Positions 31,853-39,761 of a stretch of 64,000 nucleotides of DNA are shown piece by piece (position 1 is the stretch's first letter; each line of letters starts with the position of its first letter). Origin of the DNA: Devosia sp. A16 (GTDB lineage: Bacteria; Pseudomonadota; Alphaproteobacteria; Rhizobiales; Devosiaceae); the NCBI RefSeq assembly GCF_001402915.1, contig NZ_CP012945.1, positions 1,436,001 to 1,500,000 of the forward strand. The letters are read 5' to 3'. Under the pieces are notes generated by a model. It ran no database searches and had not been told where the DNA came from. It saw only the letters and a program-made list of their open reading frames with translations. Position numbers and translations under genes: made by a program.

Positions 31853-33106
31853 TCAGGCGATGGCCTGGGCCAGCCCGTCGATCATCTCGTCGACCGCCTG
31901 TTCTGGCGTCGCTTCCTTGATCAGGACGCGCTGGAAGGCGGGCAGCACCACGCTCTCGGACCAGCCGGCAAAACCGGCAAAGCTCGGCGCCGGAATGCCG
32001 AAACCGAGCGTATCGGCAGCGGGCTTGTAGAGCGGGTTGCCCGCGATGCGTTCGTCCTGCGCCGCCACCGTCGAGGCCGGGAAGTAGCCGGTCTTTTCGA
32101 GGAAGGCGACGGCCGCGTCGGGCTCGCCCCAGAACTTGATCCACTCCCAGCTGGCGTCGATCGTCTCGGGCTTGGTCACCGTGTTGTAGGCATAGCCGAG
32201 GCGCGACACCCGGTTGACCGGGCCGGCGGGGATCGCCGCGGTGGCGAACTCGACGCCGGCCTTGAGGAGCTTGGAATTGTCCTGGAACGAGCCGGTATGA
32301 TGCCACAGCATCGCCGTCTGACCGGTCTGGAACGCTTCCATGATCTGGCGGAAGCCGTCGTTCGGGGCGCTGGGCGGCACCACGCCGTCCTTGACCAGGA
32401 GGCCCGACCACCAGTCGACCGCCTCGATCGCCTTGTCGCGGTCGAGGCTGATCGAGCCATCCTCGTGCATCAGCTTGGCGCCGAAACCTTCCATGACGTT
32501 GATCACGTAGGCTTGCCCGCCGGCACCGCCGCGCATGCCGAAGCCGAAGCGGCCCTTGGCCGGATCGGTCAGCTTGATCGCCGCGTCCCGGAACTCGGCA
32601 TAGGTGGTCGGCGGCGCGAGGCCGGCTTCGTCGAACCAGTCCTTGCGGTAGTACATCCAGTCGACGAAGGTGAAGGCGGGAATGCCGTAGACCTTGCCTT
32701 CCTTGGTGATCGAGGCAAAGCGCGAGTCGTCGAAATCGCCGCGCCGCTCCCACGCCGCGATCCGATCGGTGAGGTCGGTGAGCCCACCCATGGCGACGAG
32801 GTCGGCAACGCGCTCCGACGACACCATGGTCGAATCCGGACGGCTGCCCGAGACCACCGCAGCGGTGATCTTGGCCATGAACTCGGGGTTGGGGATGTTC
32901 TCCTGCGTCACCGCGATATCGGGGTGTGCCGCGGCGAACAGCTTCATCACCTCTTCGAGCCCGGCGAACTCGGACTGGCTGGTGAAGGTGTGCCAATAGT
33001 TGATCGCCGTCTGCTGGGCGAATGCCTGGTGCGGCAGCAGCGCCGACGCCGCCAGCATGCCTCCGCCCAGCTTCAGGACCGAACGTCTGTCGAACTTGGC
33101 CGTCAT
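31853..33106 (-). CDS. ABC sugar solute-binding protein (family 1), Tat-like signal, importer 1
   Basis: This periplasmic binding protein has 417 residues. The leader MTAKFDRRSVLKLGGGMLAA contains the twin-arginine pattern RRSVLK and ends near AFAQQ. The mature part has the CUT1 pattern INYWHTFTSQSEFAGLEEV, YYRKDWFDEAGLAPPTTYAEF and FGMRGGAGGQAYV. A strong GGGAGGAGAG ribosome-binding site precedes the ATG, and operator site B (33144-33155) lies 38 bases upstream. First gene of the five-gene importer 1 operon. Substrate not assignable; carbohydrate likely. Confidence 0.92.
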   Translation of the reverse strand: MTAKFDRRSVLKLGGGMLAASALLPHQAFAQQTAINYWHTFTSQSEFAGLEEVMKLFAAAHPDIAVTQENIPNPEFMAKITAAVVSGSRPDSTMVSSERVADLVAMGGLTDLTDRIAAWERRGDFDDSRFASITKEGKVYGIPAFTFVDWMYYRKDWFDEAGLAPPTTYAEFRDAAIKLTDPAKGRFGFGMRGGAGGQAYVINVMEGFGAKLMHEDGSISLDRDKAIEAVDWWSGLLVKDGVVPPSAPNDGFRQIMEAFQTGQTAMLWHHTGSFQDNSKLLKAGVEFATAAIPAGPVNRVSRLGYAYNTVTKPETIDASWEWIKFWGEPDAAVAFLEKTGYFPASTVAAQDERIAGNPLYKPAADTLGFGIPAPSFAGFAGWSESVVLPAFQRVLIKEATPEQAVDEMIDGLAQAIA

Positions 33107-33143
33107 GTGTCTCTCCTCCCTGATGATAGCTCAGTCATACAAT

Positions 33144-33155
33144 CTGATATATCAG
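33144..33155. promoter_or_regulatory. GntR-type operator CTGATATATCAG (site B)
   Basis: Identical to sites A and C over all 12 bases. It lies 38 bases upstream of the importer 1 binding-protein ATG and overlaps the TGA stop (33152-33154) of the enolase-superfamily gene before it, the same stop-codon overlap as site A. This position lets it control importer 1 independently of the upstream importer 2 operon. Confidence 0.8.
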
Positions 33156-34306
33156 TGCCATGGTACCTCAGCCCCGCGCGGCGTCAACCGCTCCGTGACT
33201 GCGACCTTCGTCAGGGCCGTCTCATCGAGTTTCTTGAAGTCGAACTCGTAGCCGATGCCCGGCGCGTCGCTGACCGTCAGGTTGCCGTCGACGATCGAGA
33301 GCGGCCCGAGCTTGTCGAGGCCTTTGATCTGGTCCTCGTTCATCACCAACTGCTCGTAATAGTCGTTGTTCGAGATGGCGGCGCAGATCTGCGCATTCTC
33401 GAGCCCCATGCCGTGCACCTGGGCCCGCATGCCGTGGCTTTCCGAGAGGTGCGCCACCTTCATCGAGCCGGTGAAGCCGCCCTTGTAGAAGGTCGAGACG
33501 CGCGTCATGTCGAGCGCCTTGTTCTCGATCCAGGTCGCCATGTTGCCATGCACGCCATCCGAGGTTTCGGCGGCGAGGATCGGAATATCGAGCTTCTCGC
33601 AGAGCTTGGTGTAGCTGCCGAGGTGGAACTCACGCATCGGCTCCTCGTACCAGAGGAAGCCGAGATCCTGGATCGCCTTGCCGAACTCCAGCGCGTTCAC
33701 ATAGTCCCAGCCGGCCGAACCGTCGAACATCAGGTCCGCGTCGGGACCCACCCACTTGCGTAGGTTCTTGCAGAGCTCGATGTCGCGCTTCACCGGGCCG
33801 CCCCAGGCATGCAGCTTGAACGCCTTGAAGCCGACGTCGCGGCTCATCTTGATGTAGCGCTCGTACTCTTCCATCGTCGGCCAGGTGACCGTCGAGGCAT
33901 AGGCCGGCACCACCCGGTCGTCGCCGCCCAGCATCTGGTAGATCGGCATCTTGGCGTGCTGGGATTTCACGTCCCAGCACAGCATGTCGAGCATGCCGAG
34001 CGAGCGCATATGGAACTCTTCGATGCGATCGAGCTCCCAGATCAGCCGCCACATCCGCTCGGTCAACAGCGGGTTCTCGCCGATGAATTCGTGGTAACGC
34101 CGGCGCACCAGGTCGATAACCGCCTCGCCGCGCCCCATCTCGATGACGCCGTTGATGCCGGCGTCGGTCTCCATGCGGATCACCGCCTTGTGCGGCTTCG
34201 AGCCGCGCGGGATGTCACCATGCGAGCCGGGAATGCCGTCGCGCCAGATGAATTTCGGCCCCGGCTCGTGCTCGACCAGCCATGCCGTGAATCCCGTGAT
34301 CTGCAT
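33152..34306 (-). CDS. Enolase-superfamily sugar-acid dehydratase (mandelate racemase type) 1
   Basis: This is a mandelate-racemase-like enzyme of 384 residues that would abstract the proton alpha to a carboxylate, most often dehydrating an aldonic acid. The N-terminal capping domain is followed by the barrel with K164-x-H166 (FKLHAWGG). Metal ligands are D195 (LMFDGSAGW), E221/E222 (LWYEEPM) and E247 (ILAAETSDG), and the D267/H298 pair is near LDMTRVS and QVHGMG. The retained His-Asp pair marks the MR subgroup. It is the last gene of the importer 2 operon. Exact substrate unknown; rhamnonate, galactonate and gluconate are candidates. Confidence 0.85.
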   Translation of the reverse strand: MQITGFTAWLVEHEPGPKFIWRDGIPGSHGDIPRGSKPHKAVIRMETDAGINGVIEMGRGEAVIDLVRRRYHEFIGENPLLTERMWRLIWELDRIEEFHMRSLGMLDMLCWDVKSQHAKMPIYQMLGGDDRVVPAYASTVTWPTMEEYERYIKMSRDVGFKAFKLHAWGGPVKRDIELCKNLRKWVGPDADLMFDGSAGWDYVNALEFGKAIQDLGFLWYEEPMREFHLGSYTKLCEKLDIPILAAETSDGVHGNMATWIENKALDMTRVSTFYKGGFTGSMKVAHLSESHGMRAQVHGMGLENAQICAAISNNDYYEQLVMNEDQIKGLDKLGPLSIVDGNLTVSDAPGIGYEFDFKKLDETALTKVAVTERLTPRGAEVPWH

Positions 34307-34347
34307 TCAAATCCTCCTAAACAAATCCCTGGCGGCCATCGCAGGCA

Positions 34348-34368
34348 GGACCTGGCTCCACCAGGTCC
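34348..34368 (-). promoter_or_regulatory. Hairpin between permease and dehydratase genes
   Basis: GGACCTGG-CTCCA-CCAGGTCC is a perfect eight-bp stem ten bases after the MalG-type permease stop at 34378. It is in the importer 2 transcript before the dehydratase gene. No T-run follows; it could attenuate or protect. Confidence 0.55.
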
Positions 34369-34377
34369 CCGCGGCCG

Positions 34378-35265
34378 CTAACCCTTTTCCGCGCCCGACA
34401 GCATGCCGGAGCGTACGAACCGCTGCGCGGCCATGAAGATCAGCAGCACCGGCAGCACCACGAGAATGGCGGCGAGCACCACCTCGGGCTTCTTGATCGG
34501 CACATCGTTGGACGGCAGGTTGCTGAGCGCACCCGAGCCACTCACCAGCGCCGTCAGCCCCACCGGTAGGTTGTAGAGCTTGTCGTCGCTGAGCAGCACG
34601 AAGGCGAGGAAGTAGTTCGACCAGATGCCGAGGAAACTGAAGAAGGCCACCAGCGCGATGATCGGCCGGGCCAGCGGCAGCGCAATGCGGCTGAACAACT
34701 GGAAGCGGTTGGCGCCGTCGACCCGGGCGGAATCCATCACCCCCTTGGGCAGCGAGGTCGAGAAGTAGACATAGGTGAGGTAGACGCCGAAGGGAAAAAA
34801 CCCCGAAGCGAGGATCAACCCGGCATAGGTATTGTTGAGACCCAGGAGGTTCATCTCGAGAAAGATCGGCAGCACCACCGCCGTCGAGGGAGTGATCATC
34901 GCGATCAGCGTGAAGATGAGCACCAGCCTGCGCCCGGGAAACTCCGAGGCGGCCAGCGCATAGCCCGCCGGAATGCAGGCGATGAGCGACAGCAGCACCC
35001 CGCCCACCACGTAGATCAGCGAGTTTACCGTCCAGCTGAGGATCTGGAAGTTGTTGTAGGTGGTGAGGTTGTTCCAAGTGCGGACGAACGAATCCCAGTC
35101 GCCCAGCGCGAACGGCGACTGCGTCAGCAGCGAGGATTCCGAGCGCGTGCCGGCGATGAACAGCCACAGCAGCGGAATGCCGTAGAAGCAGACCGCGAAA
35201 GCCAGCGTCGCGAAGACGACGAAGCGGCCGGGGTTGAGGCGCAGCGGGGCCTGTCTGGTGCTCAT
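34378..35265 (-). CDS. ABC sugar permease, MalG type, importer 2
   Basis: This 295-residue inner-membrane protein has six predicted helices. It shows STAVVLPIFLEMNLLGLNN, the EAA loop VMDSARVDGANRFQLFSRIA and the C-terminal RSGMLSGAEKG. The gene follows the MalF-type gene after seven bases. It closely resembles the MalG-type subunit at 44125 (shared ALGDWxS/ALGDMGT, IACIPAGYALA and PFGVYLTY segments), which suggests that importers 2 and 3 are paralogues with related substrates. Confidence 0.93.
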   Translation of the reverse strand: MSTRQAPLRLNPGRFVVFATLAFAVCFYGIPLLWLFIAGTRSESSLLTQSPFALGDWDSFVRTWNNLTTYNNFQILSWTVNSLIYVVGGVLLSLIACIPAGYALAASEFPGRRLVLIFTLIAMITPSTAVVLPIFLEMNLLGLNNTYAGLILASGFFPFGVYLTYVYFSTSLPKGVMDSARVDGANRFQLFSRIALPLARPIIALVAFFSFLGIWSNYFLAFVLLSDDKLYNLPVGLTALVSGSGALSNLPSNDVPIKKPEVVLAAILVVLPVLLIFMAAQRFVRSGMLSGAEKG

Positions 35266-35272
35266 CGGCCCC

Positions 35273-36211
35273 TCAATCGATCTTGTAGAACTTGGTGGCG
35301 AAGACGATCACCAGTGCGATGATGATCGAGGCGCCGACCAGCAGCGTACTGAGCGCCGCCGAGGCGCCGAAATCGCCCATCCGGAAGGCGTATTGGAACG
35401 CCATCTGGTTCAGCGACCAGTCGTTCTGCGCGAATTGCGGCCCGGCGAGGCCCATCAGCTGCGGCTCGACGAAGAGCTGCAACCCGCCGGCAAAGCTCAG
35501 GATTCCCATCAGCACCAGGGAACGCCAGATCATCGGCAGCTTGATCCGCGTGGCGAGCTGGAAACGGTTGGCGCCGTCGATGCGCGCCGCCTCCATCACC
35601 TCGGTGGGAAGGCTCGAAAGCGCCCCGCCGAACACCACGATCCAGCCGCCCGAAGCCGAGAAATACGCCATGATGGCGAACACCCCGGCGAGCCCGATGC
35701 CCGAGATCACATCGGCGCGCGTGCCCCAGCCGAGCGTGTGCAGCACCGGCTGGAACGGGCTGACCGAAGGGTCGAGCACGAACAGCCACAACACCACGAT
35801 GGCCGACGAGGTAACGGCGCCGGGGAGGAAGTAGATGGTCCTCAGCGTGTTGGCAGTCTTGCGATTGATGCTGTCGAGCATCAGCGACAGCACCGCCACG
35901 CCGATCATCGTCAGCGTCACCCAGATGGCGACGAAGGTCAGAACGTTGACGACGCTCGCCGGCACACGGAAGTCGTCGAAAACGAACTGGTAGTTGGTGA
36001 CCCCCCAGAACACCATTTCGATGGTGTCGAAGAAGCTGAGCCCGAAGGCATAGGCGATCGGGAACAGCCCGAACATCAGCAGCAGCACCAGATACGGCGC
36101 CAGCAGCAGGTACGACATGCGCGTGTCGCGCCGTCCCTTCTGCTTCGCCTTGCGGGCACGGTCGCTCGCCGCCGCCCTCACATCGGTTGCCATTGCCGTC
36201 GCGCTCATCAT
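35273..36211 (-). CDS. ABC sugar permease, MalF type, importer 2
   Basis: A 312-residue permease with six membrane segments and the EAA loop VMEAARIDGANRFQLATRIK. LFVEPQLMGLAG, NDWSLNQMAFQYAF and WLFVLDPSVSPFQP are strikingly similar to the importer 3 permease at 43212 (LFVEPRVLAQAS, QDYSLNQLAFLYAF and WLFVLDPTVSPVSW), again linking the two systems. It follows the binding-protein gene across a 51-base gap containing a 13-bp hairpin. Confidence 0.93.
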   Translation of the reverse strand: MMSATAMATDVRAAASDRARKAKQKGRRDTRMSYLLLAPYLVLLLMFGLFPIAYAFGLSFFDTIEMVFWGVTNYQFVFDDFRVPASVVNVLTFVAIWVTLTMIGVAVLSLMLDSINRKTANTLRTIYFLPGAVTSSAIVVLWLFVLDPSVSPFQPVLHTLGWGTRADVISGIGLAGVFAIMAYFSASGGWIVVFGGALSSLPTEVMEAARIDGANRFQLATRIKLPMIWRSLVLMGILSFAGGLQLFVEPQLMGLAGPQFAQNDWSLNQMAFQYAFRMGDFGASAALSTLLVGASIIIALVIVFATKFYKID

Positions 36212-36225
36212 TGCCCCTGAACTGG

Positions 36226-36256
36226 TCGGCCGGACGCACCAGCTGCGTCCGGCCGA
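36226..36256 (-). promoter_or_regulatory. Strong 13-bp hairpin after the binding-protein gene of importer 2
   Basis: TCGGCCGGACGCA-CCAGC-TGCGTCCGGCCGA is a perfect 13-bp stem with a five-base loop, six bases after the stop at 36263 on the minus strand. It has the position of the malE-malF type intercistronic structures that keep binding-protein mRNA more abundant than permease mRNA. No T-run follows, so full termination is unlikely. Confidence 0.75.
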
Positions 36257-36262
36257 TGTCGC

Positions 36263-37540
36263 TTACTCGACCTGGTAGCCGTTGAGCTTGGCGAGGTTGG
36301 TGAGTTCGGTCTGCAGCGCCGGGAGCGCGCCTTCGACCGTGCCGCCGCTGGCCAGCGGCTGCACCACCACCTTGGCGATCGCATCGCTGACCGAGAAGCG
36401 CAGGCTCACATAGCCGGGATGGCTGAACGCCGCCGCATCGGCTTCCACCTTGAAGACGTTCGGATCGGCATAATAGGCGTCGCTGGCGAGGCGCGCGCCC
36501 CAGGCTTCGGCCGACGGCCGGTGCCCCGGCAGCGTCACGGCCGCGGTCTGGTTGGCGACGTCCGTCGACATCCAGGTCACGAGATCGACCGCCTCGGCCG
36601 GGTGCGCAGTGTCCTTCCAGGCGCCATAGGTGCCGCCACCCCAGCTCCAGGTCAGCGGCTGGCTCTGGTCGTCCCACTTCAGCGGCAGCGCCGCGGCAAG
36701 CTTGCCGGCCGGCCATTCATAGGTCGGCTTGATCACATATTCGCCGAACCAGGTCGGCCCGATCATCAGAGGGATCTTGCCGGCCTTGGCGAGCGCCACG
36801 AAATCCGGCTCGAACGGCCCCACCTTGGTGAGGCTGCCATTCTTCAGCATGGCATCGACCATGCGCGCCGGCTTCAGGCACTTCTCGGTGGTGAGGTCGA
36901 TCTTGACCGTATCTTCCTTGCCTTCCACCGGCATCACCATGTCGCAGCCGTCGGAGACCAGCATCGCATAGAGCGGGAACGCCTCGACGCCGGTGCCGAG
37001 GCTGAGACCCTGCGGCGCCAGCTCTTCGCCGAGCTTCTGGAACTCTTCCCAGGTGGTCGGCACGGCCTTGCCGAGCGCTTCCATCGCCGGCTTGTCGTAC
37101 CAGACGATCATGTGCGCGAGGTCGTTGCGCATGCACAGCAGCTTGCCGTTCACATGGCAGGGCGAATTGCCGTTGGGGTAGAACTCGTCCTGCAGCGCCT
37201 GCGGCACCTTGTCGGTCAGGTCCATCAGGTAGTTGGAGCGACGGGTCGAGAGCTGCGCCGTGTAGCCGATATCCGACATGAAAATCACGTCGGGAATCTC
37301 GCTCTTGGCCTGCAGGGCCAACTGGATCTTGGCGATCAGGTCTGCCGGCGCCACCGTGGTGACGTTGAGCGTCACGTTGTCATGGGTCTTGTCGTAGAGA
37401 TCGAACATGCTGAGGCGCGGCGTGTCCGACCAGACGTTCAGCGTCACGGCATCCTGCGCCATTGCAGCGCCGGCCATCAGGCCGAGGGCGATAGTTGTTG
37501 CCATGCCGCCGGCGCGTGCGGCGGTCCTTGTACGAAACAT
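36263..37540 (-). CDS. ABC sugar solute-binding protein (family 1), importer 2
   Basis: From ATG at 37540 (MFRTRTAARAGGMATTIAL) the leader ends near AMAQDAV; the longer frame start is rejected because GAGGAGAGAC precedes this ATG. The mature protein (~400 residues) has VTLNVWSDTPRLSMFDLYDK, VIFMSDIGYTAQL, VWYDKPAMEALGKAVPTTWEEF and LTWSWGGGTYGAW. It resembles the binding protein of importer 3 in its ITVWAD/LNVWSD opening and its TTWEE(F/Y)QxLG segment. Periplasmic receptor; substrate unknown. Confidence 0.92.
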   Translation of the reverse strand: MFRTRTAARAGGMATTIALGLMAGAAMAQDAVTLNVWSDTPRLSMFDLYDKTHDNVTLNVTTVAPADLIAKIQLALQAKSEIPDVIFMSDIGYTAQLSTRRSNYLMDLTDKVPQALQDEFYPNGNSPCHVNGKLLCMRNDLAHMIVWYDKPAMEALGKAVPTTWEEFQKLGEELAPQGLSLGTGVEAFPLYAMLVSDGCDMVMPVEGKEDTVKIDLTTEKCLKPARMVDAMLKNGSLTKVGPFEPDFVALAKAGKIPLMIGPTWFGEYVIKPTYEWPAGKLAAALPLKWDDQSQPLTWSWGGGTYGAWKDTAHPAEAVDLVTWMSTDVANQTAAVTLPGHRPSAEAWGARLASDAYYADPNVFKVEADAAAFSHPGYVSLRFSVSDAIAKVVVQPLASGGTVEGALPALQTELTNLAKLNGYQVE

Positions 37541-37574
37541 AGTCTCTCCTCCTCTGTGTCCGGCTGAGCCGGTT

Positions 37575-38690
37575 CTATCTGCCGACGGCCGATGCCATGA
37601 CGGCGCCCGCTGCGTCGAAGACATGCACCCGGTCGGCCCTGAGCCCGACCTGGACCTCCTGCCCCGGCTCGAGGTCGGAATGGCCCATCACCTGCACGGT
37701 GATGACCTCCGGCGTCCCCCCATCGAGATAGGCGTAAGTGATATTGCCGAGCCGCTCGACCGACTCGACCCTGGCCGGCAGCGCGGTCAGCCCGGCGGGC
37801 ACTGCGGCGCCCCTGGCGACCACCTCCAGCGTTTCCGGCCGCACCCCGAGCGTCACGGCGTCGCCGACGCTGGCGCCGCGCGCCGCGAGGTCGACTTTCG
37901 TTCCGCTGCCGGTTTCGAGGCCCATGGTCGCCTTGCCGTCGGCGGTGCTCAGCACCTTGGCCGGCAGCAGGTTCATCTTGGGCGAGCCGATGAAGCCGGC
38001 GACGAACAGGTTGTTGGGGCGCGCATAGAGATCGAGCGGTGGCCCGACCTGCTGGATACGGCCGTTATCGAGCGCCACGATGCGGTCGGCGAGCGTCATC
38101 GCTTCGACCTGGTCGTGCGTCACATAGATCATCGTGGTGCCGAGCTCACGGTGGAGGCGCTCGATCTCGAGCCGCATCTGCACCCGCAGCGCCGCATCGA
38201 GATTCGATAGCGGCTCGTCGAACAGGAATACTTTCGGGTTGCGCACGATGGCGCGACCGATGGCGACGCGCTGACGCTGCCCGCCCGACAGCTGCGCCGG
38301 GGATCGGCCGAGCAGCTCGTTGAGCCTGAGGATTCGCGCCGCTTCCTTGACCCGCTTGTCGATCTCGTCCCGACTGAGGCGCGCCAGCTTCAGGTTGAAG
38401 GCGATGTTGTCGTAGACGTTCATGTGTGGGTAGAGCGCGTAGGACTGGAACACCATGGCGATGCCCCGCTCCGACGGCTCGGCGAAGGTCACGTCCTCGC
38501 CGTCGATCAGGATATCGCCATCGCTCACCGTCTCGAGGCCGGCGATCATCCGCAGAAGCGTCGACTTGCCCGAACCCGAGGCGCCGACGAACACCACGAA
38601 CTCGCCCTTGTCGATGCTCAGATCGACGCCCTTGATGACGTCGACCGTGCCGAACGACTTGCGCACATTCCTGAGCTCGACCGCGGCCAC
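37575..38690 (-). CDS. ABC sugar importer ATPase (UgpC/MalK family), importer 2
   Basis: A 371-residue ATPase with Walker A GASGSGKST, VFQSYALYPHMNVYDNIAF, signature LSGGQRQRVAIGRAIVR, Walker B VFLFDEPLSNLD, H-loop YVTHDQVEA and a regulatory C-terminal domain (LGVRPETLE). Unusually for these operons it is the first gene, followed by the binding protein, the two permeases and the dehydratase. The upstream region carries two GntR-like half-palindromes 21 bases apart (38748 and 38769). It may also energise importers 3 and 4, which lack an ATPase gene. Confidence 0.94.
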   Translation of the reverse strand: MAAVELRNVRKSFGTVDVIKGVDLSIDKGEFVVFVGASGSGKSTLLRMIAGLETVSDGDILIDGEDVTFAEPSERGIAMVFQSYALYPHMNVYDNIAFNLKLARLSRDEIDKRVKEAARILRLNELLGRSPAQLSGGQRQRVAIGRAIVRNPKVFLFDEPLSNLDAALRVQMRLEIERLHRELGTTMIYVTHDQVEAMTLADRIVALDNGRIQQVGPPLDLYARPNNLFVAGFIGSPKMNLLPAKVLSTADGKATMGLETGSGTKVDLAARGASVGDAVTLGVRPETLEVVARGAAVPAGLTALPARVESVERLGNITYAYLDGGTPEVITVQVMGHSDLEPGQEVQVGLRADRVHVFDAAGAVMASAVGR

Positions 38691-38746
38691 TAGCAGCCCC
38701 TGCCCGTCGACCGCGACGTCATCACCAGCTTCATGCTACCCCTCCG

Positions 38747-38779
38747 TTGAGATATTATTGAGCGACGATGATATCTCAA
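38747..38779. promoter_or_regulatory. Paired GntR-like operator sites upstream of importer 2
   Basis: TTGAGATATTAT (38747-38758) and ATGATATCTCAA (38768-38779) form a 12-base inverted repeat with one mismatch. Each half contains a version of TGATATATCA: TGAGATATTA (8 of 10) and TGATATCTCA (9 of 10). The centres are 21 bases apart, two helical turns, placing two dimers on one face. They precede the ATPase gene start (38690) by about 60 bases and may serve both it and the divergent GntR gene. Confidence 0.65.
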
Positions 38780-38900
38780 GTCAAGGCGTCAACTCGGCCT
38801 TCCAGCGCCCAAACCCGGCCACATCGCGTGATCTGGTAGCTCGCGAGCTGCACAGAAACCTGTGTTCTCTGCAGTTTTGCTGAGATTTCCAAAGCGCCAG

Positions 38901-38912
38901 TTGATATACTAA
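38901..38912. promoter_or_regulatory. GntR-like operator upstream of the first GntR gene
   Basis: TTGATATACTAA contains TGATATACTA, 8 of 10 matches to the TGATATATCA core. It lies about 32-48 bases before the start of the GntR gene at 38944/38950, suggesting autoregulation. Weaker than sites A-C. Confidence 0.5.
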
Positions 38913-38943
38913 AGTCCGAACACGCAGCTCGATCTATTCACCG

Positions 38944-39603
38944 GTGAAAATGTCTGACGTCCGCAACGACAACGAAGGGTACCGCCGCTTCCGCAAGGCG
39001 ATGAATGACGGCACGCTGGAGGCTGGCATGGTGGTGACCCAGTCGGAGCTCTGCGACCTGCTTGGATTGTCGCTGTCGCCGCTGCGCGAGACGCTGGTGC
39101 TGCTCGAGGAATTCGGCCTGGTCGAGATCAAGCCGCGCGCCGGCATCAAGATCGTCTACCCGGAGGTGGCGTTCATCCGCGAGAACTACCAGTTCCGCAT
39201 CATGATCGAGATCTTCGCACTGAAGAGCTTCGGTGACACCGTGTCGGACGCCTGGCTGGCCGACATGCGCTCGAGCCACGAACAATGCCGCATCAGCCTC
39301 ACCGACGGCAGCCCGTTCGAGGCGGCGCACATCCCGTTCCTCGAGCTCGATGGCCGGATGCACCGCGAGATCGTCGCCTCGCTCGGCAATCGCGCCATCC
39401 TCGATACGCACGAGCGCCTGCAGGAGAACATCCGCATGGCGCAGCGCGTCCACCGCCGCCCCGGCTTCCGCGGCTATCTGGTCGACACCGTGGACGAGCA
39501 CATGCGCGTCATCGCGGCGCTGGAACAGCGGGATGTGGCTGGAGCGATTGCGGCGATGGAAGGCCACTTCCGCGCCTCGACGCATCGGACGTTCGCGGCC
39601 TGA
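38944..39603 (+). CDS. GntR-family regulator, FCD (FadR-type) ligand domain, number 1
   Basis: A 219-residue regulator. The N-terminal winged helix (about 10-70) shows GTLEAGMVVTQSELCDLLGL and SPLRETLVLLEEFGLVEIK. The FCD domain has the metal-site pattern LDGRMHREI, VDEHMRVIAALEQRD and MEGHFRAS (Asp plus three His). FCD proteins sense small acids such as sugar acids. The start is GTG at 38944 or ATG at 38950; both are possible, and I show the longer. It is divergent from the importer 2 operon and separated from GntR number 2 (opposite strand) by a repeat. Confidence 0.9.
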   Translation: MKMSDVRNDNEGYRRFRKAMNDGTLEAGMVVTQSELCDLLGLSLSPLRETLVLLEEFGLVEIKPRAGIKIVYPEVAFIRENYQFRIMIEIFALKSFGDTVSDAWLADMRSSHEQCRISLTDGSPFEAAHIPFLELDGRMHREIVASLGNRAILDTHERLQENIRMAQRVHRRPGFRGYLVDTVDEHMRVIAALEQRDVAGAIAAMEGHFRASTHRTFAA

Positions 39604-39619
39604 TTCCCGACTGCGAGAG

Positions 39620-39761
39620 AGGACCCCCTCCCGGCCTCCCCCATGAAGGGGGAGGTGAAGATTCGAGGCTCTGTCTTCGATCGTGCCAAACGCACCGGCG
39701 GGGCACCTCCCCCTTCATGGGGGAGGATGGGAGGGGGCCGTCTGTCTCGGCTGACTCACCC
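39620..39761. repeat. GC-rich inverted repeat between two convergent GntR genes
   Basis: GGACCCCCTCCCGGCCTCCC..CATGAAGGGGGAGGT and ACCTCCCCCTTCATGGGGGAGG..GGGAGGGGGCC are inverted arms around a ~55-base spacer. The element lies exactly between two convergent stops and is a likely bidirectional terminator. Confidence 0.7.

Noticed and set aside
31853-33106. Importer 1 receptor as a dedicated maltose or glycerol-3-phosphate receptor
   Set aside because: Family 1 receptors cannot be assigned a ligand from these motifs; no glycerophosphate or maltodextrin enzymes are nearby.
35234-36220. Plus-strand open frames opposite importer 2 permeases with long His/Gln/Asp repeats
   Set aside because: The composition is the complement of hydrophobic membrane segments, a known artefact.
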